This document shows, one piece after another, positions 28,834-38,225 of a DNA stretch of 64,000 nt. A program made the position numbers and the translations under genes. This DNA comes from Vibrio xiamenensis (GTDB lineage Bacteria; Pseudomonadota; Gammaproteobacteria; Enterobacterales; Vibrionaceae). Where the stretch lies: NCBI RefSeq assembly GCF_900100015.1, contig NZ_FNDD01000001.1:124001-188000 (forward strand), read 5' to 3'. How positions within the stretch are numbered: position 1 is the stretch's first letter; every line of letters starts with the position of its first letter. The notes under the pieces are model-generated. The model saw only the letters and a program-made list of their open reading frames with translations. It did no database searches and was not told where the DNA came from.

Positions 28834-29100
28834 ATGAGTTATTTACTTAAACCACTAGTTTTTGTGTGCTTGGTTCTAGGGCTATCGGCTTGCGCATCGA
28901 ATCAACATCGCTTGGGTATGTATAACGCTGAGTTGAGAGCAGAGCAAACCTTCAACCCAAATGCAACGCAAGAAAATATAGGATATATCCCAACAGGGAG
29001 CGGTGAACGAATGGAAGGTGCCTATCAGATCTATACCGGAAAACAGAGCAAAGATCTCTCTGGCACTGATAGTCAATTCTTAGAAGGGTTTACTGAGTAA
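28834..29100 (+). CDS. Small lipoprotein of the tad locus
   Basis: An 88-residue lipoprotein. The lipobox LGLSAC gives Cys22 or so as the lipid-bearing residue, followed by a polar, mostly unstructured mature part. ATG at 28834 is preceded by AGGAGCAGAC; an in-frame ATG 57 bases upstream lies within rcpA. Its place right after the secretin is that of RcpB-type or pilotin-like proteins, so it may help secretin placement. I see no sequence match that proves this. Confidence 0.75.
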   Translation: MSYLLKPLVFVCLVLGLSACASNQHRLGMYNAELRAEQTFNPNATQENIGYIPTGSGERMEGAYQIYTGKQSKDLSGTDSQFLEGFTE

Positions 29101-29115
29101 ATCTAAGGATATGGT

Positions 29116-30321
29116 ATGGGCTTCAATCCAAACCAACCCAAGACGGTCCGCCGCCAAGCAGGTTTAGTTTTAGTCTTAGTGACGATGTCAATGCTGTCAC
29201 TGATCGGTATCACAGCACTCGCAATCGACGTTAACCATGCTTTGATGAACAAAACTCGGCTGCAGAACTCTGTCGACTCGGCAGCGTTAGCGGCCGCCAT
29301 TGTTTTAGATGATGAGGGCAGCGCGGCGGATGCTGAAGCGGCAGCGATTGAGACGATTACCCAAATGTCGAACGCCAGTGGTAATAGCAAACTCGATTTT
29401 TCTAGTGCGACGATTACCGTTCAAATCTCCAATAACCCGAAAGTATTCCCTGATGCGAGTTACGACAGCAGCAAAGACTCTTACGCACGTGTATCAGTGA
29501 CTAATTACGCACTCGAAGACTTTTTTATTGATTTGTTCGGCATCAATAAGGTGTTAAAGGCGAGTGCCGTCGCGGGCCCAAGTCCGGGTATTGTGTTTTC
29601 CAATGTTGTACCTATGGCGGTATGCAAAGGAAGTGAGGGGGATCTCTATGGTTACAATAAAGAGCAAATCTATGCGTTAAAACTTGGTGATGGCAGCTTG
29701 TCTGAAATGGGGCCGGGTAATTATCAATTGCTCGACTTTGGCTCTGGCGCTGATACGGTACGTTCTGCATTAGCGGGGAGTTATGAGTATCCAGTGACCA
29801 TAGGAGAGTCTGTTGACACAAAACCTGGGGTCAGCGCAGGCCCAGTTGGTCAAGGTTTAAATACACGTTTTGGTGACTATAGCGGTGGTGGCGTAAGCGC
29901 CGATGATTACCCACCAGATGAATACACCAAAGAGCCAGACACACCCGCAAGCCTAGATGCAGATGGTAACGTCGTTTATGGAGATGATGATTGGCGTTAT
30001 GCCGATTATTTGGCTTCCCTGCCGTGTACTAAAGGCAGTACCGATTGCCCGTTAAATGGTCAACCTAATCGGCGAATGTTACCTATTCCTATCTTAGATT
30101 GTGATGATGTCAGTGGTGGAACGAATAGCTATGAGATTGTGGCGGTGGGATGTTTTTTTATGTTGCAACAAGCGCCGACTAATAATAGTGGGCAATCTGC
30201 TGTTTATGGCGAGTTTGTCGAAGAGTGTGAAGTAACAGGAGGGCTTTCTGGTAACAATCCTAATAGCGATGGTCCATACAAAATCGTTCTATATGAAGAC
30301 CCTTACTCGGAGGATTCATGA
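29116..30321 (+). CDS. tadG: TadG-like pilus assembly protein
   Basis: A 401-residue protein. An N-terminal membrane helix in the Tad/TadE-G module (QAGLVLVLVTMSMLSLIG) is followed by ITALAIDVNHALMNKTRLQNSVDSAALAAA, the hallmark of TadG-type proteins. The rest is periplasmic and rich in Gly, Asp and Ser, with paired cysteines (CTKGSTDCP and DCDDVSGG...GCFF), which may form disulfides. No von Willebrand A motif is obvious, so it is a shorter form of TadG. It overlaps the next gene by a few bases. Confidence 0.85.
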   Translation: MGFNPNQPKTVRRQAGLVLVLVTMSMLSLIGITALAIDVNHALMNKTRLQNSVDSAALAAAIVLDDEGSAADAEAAAIETITQMSNASGNSKLDFSSATITVQISNNPKVFPDASYDSSKDSYARVSVTNYALEDFFIDLFGINKVLKASAVAGPSPGIVFSNVVPMAVCKGSEGDLYGYNKEQIYALKLGDGSLSEMGPGNYQLLDFGSGADTVRSALAGSYEYPVTIGESVDTKPGVSAGPVGQGLNTRFGDYSGGGVSADDYPPDEYTKEPDTPASLDADGNVVYGDDDWRYADYLASLPCTKGSTDCPLNGQPNRRMLPIPILDCDDVSGGTNSYEIVAVGCFFMLQQAPTNNSGQSAVYGEFVEECEVTGGLSGNNPNSDGPYKIVLYEDPYSEDS

Positions 30322-30752
30322 TGAAAGTTTTGTCATCTCAAAGGGGGATTGCTGCAGTCGAATTTTTGATTGTGTTGCCTTTGTTGCTGACTATTTTATT
30401 AGCAGTGACTGAGTTTGGTCAGGCATTTATTACCTTTAATACCTTGAATAAACTTGTGCACAATGGCGTTCGTTACGCAACTAGCGATATTCAGGGTACG
30501 TCCAGTTATGACCAAATCGCTGATGTGAGCAAAATTAAAAACATTGTTGTGTATGGCAAATCCGCTCCTACTGATGGCGATAGTGTCCTTGTGGAAGGCC
30601 TATCGGTTGATGATGTTTCGGTCGCTCATAGTAGTGGCTACGTCACTGTGAGCGTGGATTACAGTTATTCGCCGATTTCTTCTTTTTTACCGACCAGTTT
30701 AGATCTCTATTTCCCGCTCGATACTTCCGCCGTGATGAGGACTCTGCCATGA
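30321..30752 (+). CDS. tadE: TadE-like minor pilin
   Basis: A 143-residue pseudopilin with an N-terminal QRGIAAVEFLIVLPLLLTIL segment: Gly before the cleavage point, Glu about +5, then a hydrophobic helix. It is probably cut by TadV. Two adjacent in-frame ATGs (30318 and 30321) overlap the tadG stop; the second has GGAGG seven bases upstream and is preferred. The mature part is small and polar. Coupled to the next gene by ATGA. Confidence 0.88.
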   Translation: MKVLSSQRGIAAVEFLIVLPLLLTILLAVTEFGQAFITFNTLNKLVHNGVRYATSDIQGTSSYDQIADVSKIKNIVVYGKSAPTDGDSVLVEGLSVDDVSVAHSSGYVTVSVDYSYSPISSFLPTSLDLYFPLDTSAVMRTLP

Positions 30753-31255
30753 GAAATGCATCGAAACACCAGGCAGGTCTTAGCATTATTGAATTTACTT
30801 TAGTGTCAACGGTGTTACTGATGATCATCTTTGGTGTGTTTGAAGTAGGGCGCTATATGTATTCGCTGCAATTGATCAATGAAGCAACACGAATTGCTGC
30901 AAGGCTTGGCGTGGTATGTCGAGTAAAAGAACGCGACAACATTCCAGCGTTGGTAGTACCTACGCCACTGGCTGGAGGTTTTAGTTCCAGCAATCTTAGC
31001 ATCGACTATTTAGACCAAAACGGAGCTGTTGTTGATATTGATGTGTCTTCAGATGACGCAGAAAAGGATACGTATTCTAAAATTTATTATGTGAGAGCAA
31101 GAGTCACTAATTTTGTCTATCAATTTTCTGGTGTTCTAAGCTTTTTAGGAGAAGGGGTATCAATACCTAATTATGAAACGGTAAGACCTCGAGAGAACCT
31201 TGGTTATCTAAGAGCTGATGGTGACGATACAACCTCTGACTATACAGAATGCTAA
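30749..31255 (+). CDS. tadF: TadF/TadE-like minor pilin
   Basis: A 168-residue pseudopilin. The N-terminal HQAGLSIIEFTLVSTVLLMI gives Gly, then Glu at +5, then a membrane helix, as in TadE and TadF. The soluble part carries a single cysteine in RLGVVCRVKE and another at the very C-terminus (TEC). The start overlaps the stop of the upstream minor pilin by four bases. The assignment to TadF rather than a second TadE rests on order. Confidence 0.83.
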   Translation: MRNASKHQAGLSIIEFTLVSTVLLMIIFGVFEVGRYMYSLQLINEATRIAARLGVVCRVKERDNIPALVVPTPLAGGFSSSNLSIDYLDQNGAVVDIDVSSDDAEKDTYSKIYYVRARVTNFVYQFSGVLSFLGEGVSIPNYETVRPRENLGYLRADGDDTTSDYTEC

Positions 31256-31264
31256 GGAGAAGAA

Positions 31265-32485
31265 ATGGGTGAAGCGGTAAAACTAACCAGAAATGACAGC
31301 GGCGGTTTTCGTTTAAAAACCAATTTAACTATCTGGGTATTTTACTCCAGTGATCGCTTTCATCTGCATATTAGCCAAGAGTTGGCAAAGTGCCCCAATA
31401 TCAGTTTTGAAACTATTTCATTCCATAGTTTAGTGGTTGCAAACCTTACACATTTCACTCCTCCAGATCTGATATTTGTGGAAACAGGGCCGAACTGGGC
31501 GCAAAAAGTGATGGAGCTTCAACACTATGAGGCGCCTTCGGATCAAGATGCCCATGAGGCTTCTTTAATTGTCTTTGGCAATGAAAACGACAATGGTGCA
31601 CTTAAAATTGCGCTGAAAATCGGTGCTGCGGATTTCATTTCAGACAAAGTTGAATTATCGGAGCTGATACCGATGTTCAAGAATGTGGTTGAAGAGAAAT
31701 TGGCTAACCGCAGCATTGGTGAGTTGTACGTATTTTTGAACACCAAAGGTGGAGCCGGGGCTTCAATGCTCGCGGTAAATACGGCAATGGAATTGGCAAA
31801 AGTGCACCCTGAGAAAGTGTTGCTTTTAGATTTAGACTTACAGTTTGGTGTCATCAACGATTATCTTAATACCAACTCTGCATATGGTATCGCGGATGCG
31901 ATAGCTAATGTCGCTGACCTCGATGAAATGTCGCTCGGAGGGTATGTCACCAAACATAAATCTGGCTTGCACATGCTGAGTTTTAAACCGGAAAACAGTT
32001 ACGATAATTACGAAAAAGCGCATAAATTCAGCAAGCTCTTGCCCATTTTGCGTGATTACTACCCTTACGTTGTTGTTGATTTATCAAGAGGTTTAGATCG
32101 CATGTTTACCTCTGTAATCAGTCCGGCGAGCAAAGTTTTTTTAGTGACTCAACAAAACTTAGTCGCAATCAAAAATACCTCTCGGCTCGTGAAGTTGTTG
32201 ACCTTTGAATTTGGTCTTGCAAAAGAACAAATGGAAATGGTGGTCAATCGTTACGAAAAGCGTCAGTCCATCAAACTCAAAGATATCGAAGAAACCTTGC
32301 CAGGTCTTGTGCTCCACATGATTCCTAACGATTTTAAAGCCGCAGTTGAAAGTGCCAACCTCGGTCGCCCGTTTGTAGAGGCGAAAAAAAGTGGTCCGCT
32401 GGCAAAAGCTGTCATTGATTTTACTCATGCGCTTATTCCTGAAGCTGAAGAAAAATCGAGTTGGCTAAAACGCCTATTCACCTAA
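31265..32485 (+). CDS. tadZ: TadZ/CpaE-like localisation ATPase
   Basis: A 406-residue protein with an N-terminal receiver-like region and a C-terminal MinD/ParA-type ATPase fold. The P-loop is NTKGGAGASM (near residues 159-168), that is KGGAGAS, where an ordinary ParA has KGGVGKT: the second lysine is missing, as in other atypical TadZ proteins. A deviant Walker motif still appears to bind nucleotide in relatives, where TadZ marks the pole or site of assembly. VLLLDLDLQFG (Walker A') and YVVVDLSRG (Walker B) are intact. Confidence 0.9.
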   Translation: MGEAVKLTRNDSGGFRLKTNLTIWVFYSSDRFHLHISQELAKCPNISFETISFHSLVVANLTHFTPPDLIFVETGPNWAQKVMELQHYEAPSDQDAHEASLIVFGNENDNGALKIALKIGAADFISDKVELSELIPMFKNVVEEKLANRSIGELYVFLNTKGGAGASMLAVNTAMELAKVHPEKVLLLDLDLQFGVINDYLNTNSAYGIADAIANVADLDEMSLGGYVTKHKSGLHMLSFKPENSYDNYEKAHKFSKLLPILRDYYPYVVVDLSRGLDRMFTSVISPASKVFLVTQQNLVAIKNTSRLVKLLTFEFGLAKEQMEMVVNRYEKRQSIKLKDIEETLPGLVLHMIPNDFKAAVESANLGRPFVEAKKSGPLAKAVIDFTHALIPEAEEKSSWLKRLFT

Positions 32486-32503
32486 TAACAAGGATCAGGA
32501 GTC

Positions 32504-33976
32504 ATGCTATTTAAACGAAAAAATATCAATCCTGAATTGCAGGAAAAGGTTGATGAAGCGACTCAAAGAGAGCAAAAAGTTGCTGTCAGTGATGTTGAGA
32601 GTCATCCGGCTAGAGATCCTCAGGCGGATATCCAAGCTGTCCAGCAACGTAAGCGAATGGAATCTGATGCGAAAGAAAAAGCGGTTGATGAAGCGAGGAA
32701 ACAACTCGAGCAGGAACTTGCGACTAAACACTATTACCATCAGCGCTTGCTTGAAACCTTGGATTTAGGGCTTTTAGCGAGTTTAGAGAAAGATCGCGCT
32801 AAGAAAGATCTTCACGATGCGATAGTCCAGTTGATGGCCGAAGATCAAGCTCATGCGCTAAGTGCGGAAGGTCGCCGCCGAGTGATCCAACAAATCGAAG
32901 ACGAAGTATTTGGCCTTGGTCCACTTGAGCCGTTACTTCACGATCCTACCGTGTCCGATATTCTGGTGAATGGTCCTAAAAGCGTTTACGTTGAACGCCG
33001 AGGAAAATTAGAACGAACACCTTACACTTTTTTAGATGGTCGCCATCTTAGAAATATTATTGATCGTATTGTTAGCCAGGTTGGCCGTCGTATTGATGAA
33101 GCGTCACCCATGGTTGATGCTCGCTTGGCTGACGGTTCTCGTGTGAATGCGATCATTCCACCTTTAGCGCTTGATGGCGCATCGGTGTCGATACGTCGCT
33201 TTGCTGTCGACAAGCTCACCATGGAAAATCTATTGGGCTACAACTCCTTGTCTCCTCAGATGGCGCAATTTGTAGAAGCCGCGGTAAAAGGTGAGCTCAA
33301 TATTCTTATTGCTGGTGGTACCGGTTCTGGAAAAACCACCACGCTAAATATTTTCTCCGGTTTTATTCCGTCCGATGATCGCATTATTACCATCGAAGAT
33401 TCCGCGGAGCTTCAGCTTCAGCAACCCCATGTTGTTCGCTTGGAAACGCGCCCTGCAAACTTAGAAGGAAAAGGGGAAATCACTCAGCGCGATTTGGTTA
33501 AAAACTCACTGCGTATGCGCCCTGACAGAATTGTGCTGGGGGAGGTTCGTGGTAGTGAAGCGGTGGATATGTTAGCGGCAATGAATACCGGCCATGATGG
33601 TTCGTTGGCAACCATTCACGCTAATACGCCACGTGATGCGCTGAGCCGTGTCGAGAATATGTTCGCAATGGCTGGTTGGAATATGTCGACCAAAAACCTG
33701 AGAGCGCAAATAGCCTCTGCGATTCATCTTGTGGTTCAGATGGATCGCCAAGAAGATGGTAAGCGCCGTATGGTCAGCATTTCCGAGATTAACGGCATGG
33801 AAGGAGAGATCATTACCATGTCAGAAATTTTTCGCTTTCAACGTCAAGGGATGGATGAAGACGGCAATGTTATTGGCTATTACACGGCGACGGGCGTTAT
33901 TCCTGCCTGTCATGACCAATTGAGTAAGCGCGGGATGCACTTGCCCTTCGATATTTTTAACGAAACCTACCAGTAA
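32504..33976 (+). CDS. tadA: Tad secretion ATPase TadA/CpaF
   Basis: A 490-residue hexameric type II/IV secretion ATPase that powers Flp pilus assembly. Visible parts: charged N-terminal coil (about 1-90), [20 protein letters not shown], Walker [10 protein letters not shown] at 270-278, Asp box region [21 protein letters not shown], Walker [16 protein letters not shown], and His-box [15 protein letters not shown]. Same operon as TadB and TadC, which form its membrane platform. Confidence 0.96.
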   Translation: MLFKRKNINPELQEKVDEATQREQKVAVSDVESHPARDPQADIQAVQQRKRMESDAKEKAVDEARKQLEQELATKHYYHQRLLETLDLGLLASLEKDRAKKDLHDAIVQLMAEDQAHALSAEGRRRVIQQIEDEVFGLGPLEPLLHDPTVSDILVNGPKSVYVERRGKLERTPYTFLDGRHLRNIIDRIVSQVGRRIDEASPMVDARLADGSRVNAIIPPLALDGASVSIRRFAVDKLTMENLLGYNSLSPQMAQFVEAAVKGELNILIAGGTGSGKTTTLNIFSGFIPSDDRIITIEDSAELQLQQPHVVRLETRPANLEGKGEITQRDLVKNSLRMRPDRIVLGEVRGSEAVDMLAAMNTGHDGSLATIHANTPRDALSRVENMFAMAGWNMSTKNLRAQIASAIHLVVQMDRQEDGKRRMVSISEINGMEGEIITMSEIFRFQRQGMDEDGNVIGYYTATGVIPACHDQLSKRGMHLPFDIFNETYQ

Positions 33977-33987
33977 GGAGATTCGTT

Positions 33988-34956
33988 ATGCCGCAAGATG
34001 CCACACTGTTTTTTGTACTGCTATTTTTTGCGGTGGTGTTTATTTCACAAGCGCTGATTTTACCTGCCGCGGGGAGCAAGGCGAAACATAAACAGTTGTC
34101 TGAACGACTAAAAGAGACGCAAACCAATTTAGATGAAGAAGCTCGCTCCCTTCTTAATGAGCATTACCTGAAAAGTCTTTCTCCAATGGATAGGCGTTTG
34201 GTGAAAATTAAATGGTTTTCATCATTGAAAAAAACCATTGAACTGTCTGGGCTCGATTGGACATTGTCGCAAATGCTCACGCTGACTTTAATCATCAGTT
34301 CTTCAGTGGCGGTGATATTAATTATTTTAGGGCAGCCTTTCTATTTGCCGATTATCGCATTCGTGTGTATTTGGGTTTCAGTCCATTTCTGGCTTCAGCA
34401 ACGTATTTCTGGTCGTTTAGCTCAATTTGAAGAGCAGCTTCCCGACGCGCTAGATATTATGCGCCGTATGTTGCAAGCCGGTCAGCCGATTACTCAGGCT
34501 TTTAAGGAAGTCGGGGATGAAATGCCAGACCCAATAGGTGTTGAATTCAAAAATACCTTTAACTTGCTTAATTACGGTTATGACATGCGTTTAGCGATCA
34601 TGCAGATGGCGGAACGTACGCCGACGGTGGCGATGCTGGCGTTCTCGAGTGCAGTATTATTGCAAAAAGAAACCGGCGGTAATCTTTCCGAAAACCTGGA
34701 AAAAGTGTCTCGAATTCTTCGCTCACGATTTAAATTGCAGCGCAAGATTAAGTCGATTTCCGCCGAAAGTCGCTTGTCGGCTTGGATTCTTGTTCTTTCT
34801 CCATTTGTGCTGTTTTTCTTTATCTGGATGACGAATGAAAAATACGCGGCAAATTTATATACCGATCCACGTGGCCCCAATTTAGTCGCCGGCGGCATAG
34901 TTTCTTTATTTATTGGGTCGCTTTGGATTCGAAAAATTATCAATTTCGAGGTGTGA
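33988..34956 (+). CDS. tadB: Tad inner-membrane platform protein TadB
   Basis: A 322-residue membrane protein of the GspF/TadB family. Hydrophobic segments sit at the N-terminus, near residues 95-135 and at the C-terminus. The cytoplasmic domain contains FEEQLPDALDIMRRMLQAGQPITQAFKEV and, later, LQKETGGNLSENLEKVSRILR, the conserved GspF-type repeat core. It ends one base before the start of TadC. Confidence 0.93.
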   Translation: MPQDATLFFVLLFFAVVFISQALILPAAGSKAKHKQLSERLKETQTNLDEEARSLLNEHYLKSLSPMDRRLVKIKWFSSLKKTIELSGLDWTLSQMLTLTLIISSSVAVILIILGQPFYLPIIAFVCIWVSVHFWLQQRISGRLAQFEEQLPDALDIMRRMLQAGQPITQAFKEVGDEMPDPIGVEFKNTFNLLNYGYDMRLAIMQMAERTPTVAMLAFSSAVLLQKETGGNLSENLEKVSRILRSRFKLQRKIKSISAESRLSAWILVLSPFVLFFFIWMTNEKYAANLYTDPRGPNLVAGGIVSLFIGSLWIRKIINFEV

Positions 34957-34957
34957 T

Positions 34958-35905
34958 ATGGACATATTGCTAAATTGGCTAGACAGCTTGCAACTCGACG
35001 GTCGAATGGTGTTCTTGGGGATGATCCTTATTTCAAGCACTCTCATGTTGTTAGCCGTTGTGCTATTAGTGTTTGGACGTCGTTCGCCACTTAAAGTGAA
35101 ATTAGAGCAAATCAAAACTAGCCAAGAACCAGCTCAAATCAGGAAATCTAAGCGCTTAGATCATACGCTAGAATCGTTAGCGCCGGTGATGACGCCGAAA
35201 AATGTTAAAGAGCGGGAAAGTATTCGTCATCAATTAATGCATGCGGGATATCATGATGCGAGTGCGTTGACGACATTTTATGCCCTGAAAGGTTGTTCAT
35301 TGGCGTTAGGTGTGGCGATTGGTGCGACCGTCTATTTCTTAAACCCATCGATTGAGGGAAAAATCCCGCTATTGATTGTGGGGGCGATTGCCGCTGGACT
35401 ATTCCTACCTAATATCCTACTGCGTAAAATCATCGCGAAACGTCAATCTCGTATTCGAGGTGGGGTGCCAGATGCGCTCGATTTGCTTGTCGTTTGTACC
35501 GAATCAGGGCTTGGTTTTAGTGCCGCACTGCGCCGCGTTGCGGATGAGCTGACCATTTCTCATCCTGACTTTGCGGATGAACTCGATACTGTGTGCGCCA
35601 AAATCAAAGCCGGCATTGATATGTCGGATGCGTTTGATGATTTGATCAAAAGGACAGGTGTGGTTGAGATTAAAGGACTCGTGAGTATGCTCGCCCACGC
35701 ATCGCGAATTGGTGGGAGCTTGTCACAAACACTTCGCGAATATACCGAAGATTTTCGTGATAAACGTAATCAAGAAGTAGAAGAAATAGCCGCCAAAATT
35801 CCGACCAAAATGATTTTTCCTTTGCTGATTTTTATTTGGCCATGCTTCTTTATCGTTGCCATTGGACCCGCCATGCTGAGCCTTTCTGCAACGCTCGGAA
35901 AATAA
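34958..35905 (+). CDS. tadC: Tad inner-membrane platform protein TadC
   Basis: A 315-residue paralogue of TadB. The core has VPDALDLLVVCTESGLGFSAALRRV and IGGSLSQTLREYTEDFRDKRN, with membrane segments near the N-terminus, around residues 110-150, and at the C-terminus. I use the ATG at 34958, one base after the tadB stop; an in-frame ATG at 34913 lies inside tadB and adds residues without family similarity. Confidence 0.93.
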   Translation: MDILLNWLDSLQLDGRMVFLGMILISSTLMLLAVVLLVFGRRSPLKVKLEQIKTSQEPAQIRKSKRLDHTLESLAPVMTPKNVKERESIRHQLMHAGYHDASALTTFYALKGCSLALGVAIGATVYFLNPSIEGKIPLLIVGAIAAGLFLPNILLRKIIAKRQSRIRGGVPDALDLLVVCTESGLGFSAALRRVADELTISHPDFADELDTVCAKIKAGIDMSDAFDDLIKRTGVVEIKGLVSMLAHASRIGGSLSQTLREYTEDFRDKRNQEVEEIAAKIPTKMIFPLLIFIWPCFFIVAIGPAMLSLSATLGK

Positions 35906-35915
35906 GGAATTTGCT

Positions 35916-36923
35916 ATGCATCATTATCTTAAAACCGTTCTGTTTTGTGGAATGATTGGACTAGGCGGGTGTTCGAGTTCAGAGCCCGTGCAAAACACTT
36001 TTGATGCCAGTCTATATGAAGGGCGACCGATTGATACTCTGTCTAGTGATGTGCCTCCTCTCAATGAAACCGAAGCGATTTCACGAGGTGATGTTGCGCT
36101 TCGAAATAATAATTATGATCTGGCACTGTATGAATACATACGTTCTCTTTCATTTCCGACCGCGCGCTTTCAAGATAAGTCTCTGTATAACATCGGCCGT
36201 ATTCACCAATCGCGGGGTAATATCGCCCTTGCTGAAAAAGCTTATTTATTGGCGTTGGATTACAACCCCAACAACATCCAGGTATTAACGCAACTAGGTG
36301 TGGAATACAGCAAGGCCGGTAACACTCAGCAAGGTCGAGAATATATGTTACGTGCTGTTAATGCCGATCAAGTGAGGTTGAACAGTAAAATTAGGTTGCA
36401 AGCCAGTGATTCACAGAACAAAGAGCAGGTATTGGCGTTATTGGTTGATAATCAATCACCAGCAGAAGCGTTAATGGCGCTTGGAGTATTAGAGGATGTG
36501 GCGACTCAACACGATGTTGCTCAAGCATGGTATAGCAAGGCTTTGATGGTCGATGGTGACTCCGTCAAGACATTGATGAATTTGGGCTATTCCTACTACA
36601 TGTCCGGGGATTACACCACCGCTCAGCGTTTCACTTTGGCAGCATTAGACAAATCACCAGACAACAGTAAAGCCTTAAACAATTTGGCTCTGATTTATTT
36701 AGCCAAAGGTGAAGTAAGACGTGGTCTAGGCGTATTCAAAAAGCAGATGGATACTCCAGAGGCACTCAATAATGTCGGTTATATATTGATGATTCAGGGA
36801 AAACCGGATCAAGCGATTCCCTATTTGCAGCAAGCGATCAATATGAAGCCAAGCTACTATAAAGTGGCCAATGAGAATTTGGAACGCGCGCTGGCACTCG
36901 TCAAAGAAGAGCCGGGGCAGTAA
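35916..36923 (+). CDS. tadD: TadD-like TPR lipoprotein
   Basis: A 335-residue protein. Its lipobox MIGLGGC makes it a likely outer-membrane lipoprotein. The mature part is a string of tetratricopeptide repeats (for example NIGRIHQSRGNIALAEKAY, NLGYSYYMSGDYTTAQRF, NLALIYLAKGEVRRGLGVF, NVGYILMIQGKPDQAIPYL). TadD-type proteins act like pilotins that help the secretin in the outer membrane. Last gene of the tad locus; a terminator follows. Confidence 0.9.
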   Translation: MHHYLKTVLFCGMIGLGGCSSSEPVQNTFDASLYEGRPIDTLSSDVPPLNETEAISRGDVALRNNNYDLALYEYIRSLSFPTARFQDKSLYNIGRIHQSRGNIALAEKAYLLALDYNPNNIQVLTQLGVEYSKAGNTQQGREYMLRAVNADQVRLNSKIRLQASDSQNKEQVLALLVDNQSPAEALMALGVLEDVATQHDVAQAWYSKALMVDGDSVKTLMNLGYSYYMSGDYTTAQRFTLAALDKSPDNSKALNNLALIYLAKGEVRRGLGVFKKQMDTPEALNNVGYILMIQGKPDQAIPYLQQAINMKPSYYKVANENLERALALVKEEPGQ

Positions 36924-36942
36924 GTGACCAGATAAACGCATA

Positions 36943-36971
36943 AAAACAGGGGAGCATAGCTCCCCTGTTTT
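36943..36971. terminator. Bidirectional terminator at the end of the tad locus
   Basis: AAAACAGGGGAGC / GCTCCCCTGTTTT hairpin with a three-base loop (ATA), A-run before, T-run after; it serves tadD and the converging chrA gene. Confidence 0.9.
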
Positions 36972-36983
36972 CATTCAATGTTG

Positions 36984-38120
36984 TCACAGTAATACCAAAC
37001 CAGAGACTAAGTAAAACGTCACCAAGGCTAAGATCGGTAACTTGAGGTGTTTGAGTAAATACCAACCTATCACTATTAGCGCCATGTCTAGAGGGGTAGA
37101 GACAGCACTAACAAATATCGGCTGATAAAGCGCTGCGATTAACAGCCCAACCACGGCGGCGTTGACCCCTTGTAGTGCTCCCGAGACTTTGTTGTGCTGA
37201 GCCAGTGACGCCCAATCTTTCAGCACCACTAACAACAGTAAAAATCCCGGCAGAAAAACCGCTACAGTTGCGGTTAAGGCGCCTAGTAATGGCGATTGAG
37301 AGGATAACTGGTAGCCCAAAAATGTCGCTAGGCTAAACATGGGGCCAGGCACAGCCTGCGCTGCTGAATAGCCAGTAATGAACGCATCGCCGCTTAATTG
37401 TTCACCTAATGTATTTTGCAGTAGTGGCAGCACGACATGTCCGCCACCAAACACCAAACTGCCTGTCTGGTAGAAATCATTGAATATTTGCGCGGCAACG
37501 AAATGGGGCGCGAAAATGACCGGAAGGATAAGTAACAGAATAAATATCACTAAGGCGAAATAGTTAGGCTTAAAGCGCAATTTGGCTTGAGGTTCCTTGG
37601 ACGCGATAAACTGAATTCCGGTTATCGCTGCGCCGATTAATACCGTTATTTGCATCGTCATAGATGGGAAGATAAGCAGTAAGACCGCACTGATAACACA
37701 TAACATGATGGTGATATTGGAACGGCAAAAATTTTTATACATGCCAAGCGCGGCATCAGCAACCACGACCACCGCAAGCAGTTTGAGTCCGTGAACCAAT
37801 TTGTCGAATAGTGGAGCATCGATAAAATGATGACTCAATGCGGCCAACACTAGCATTAAGATCACCGAAGGAAGGGTAAAGCCTAAAAAAGCACTGACTG
37901 CACCAACTAATCCACCGCGATGATAACCGATCGCAAACCCCACCTGACTAGACCCAGGTCCAGGTAGAAATTGACTTAATGCGACAAAATCCGCGTACTC
38001 TTTTTCGCTGAGCCATTGTTTGTTTTCAACAAAATAGTGGCGAAAGTAACCAATGTGCGCAGCGGGTCCACCAAAACTGACCCAGCCCAAAGCAAAGAAA
38101 ATCTTAAAGATGGAAAACAT
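36984..38120 (-). CDS. chrA: Chromate transporter (ChrA family, long form)
   Basis: A 378-residue membrane protein made of two similar halves. The first starts FFALGWVSFGGPAAHIGYFR with QFLPGPGSSQVGFAIG; the second has GSLVFGGGHVVLPLL and SAAQAVPGPMFSLATFLG. The paired GG and PGP motifs in each half are the ChrA family signature. Long-chain ChrA proteins export chromate, but many members have untested substrates. It is divergent from a LysR gene at 38226, its probable regulator. Confidence 0.92.
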   Translation of the reverse strand: MFSIFKIFFALGWVSFGGPAAHIGYFRHYFVENKQWLSEKEYADFVALSQFLPGPGSSQVGFAIGYHRGGLVGAVSAFLGFTLPSVILMLVLAALSHHFIDAPLFDKLVHGLKLLAVVVVADAALGMYKNFCRSNITIMLCVISAVLLLIFPSMTMQITVLIGAAITGIQFIASKEPQAKLRFKPNYFALVIFILLLILPVIFAPHFVAAQIFNDFYQTGSLVFGGGHVVLPLLQNTLGEQLSGDAFITGYSAAQAVPGPMFSLATFLGYQLSSQSPLLGALTATVAVFLPGFLLLLVVLKDWASLAQHNKVSGALQGVNAAVVGLLIAALYQPIFVSAVSTPLDMALIVIGWYLLKHLKLPILALVTFYLVSGLVLL

Positions 38121-38225
38121 GATTAGGTTATCGTATGGAATAAAGTGGCAGGAATACTCTATGCAATGATTATCTATTATTCAAATTAATAGTATTAATA
38201 CTAAGTATGAATAAGGTAGGTCAGC

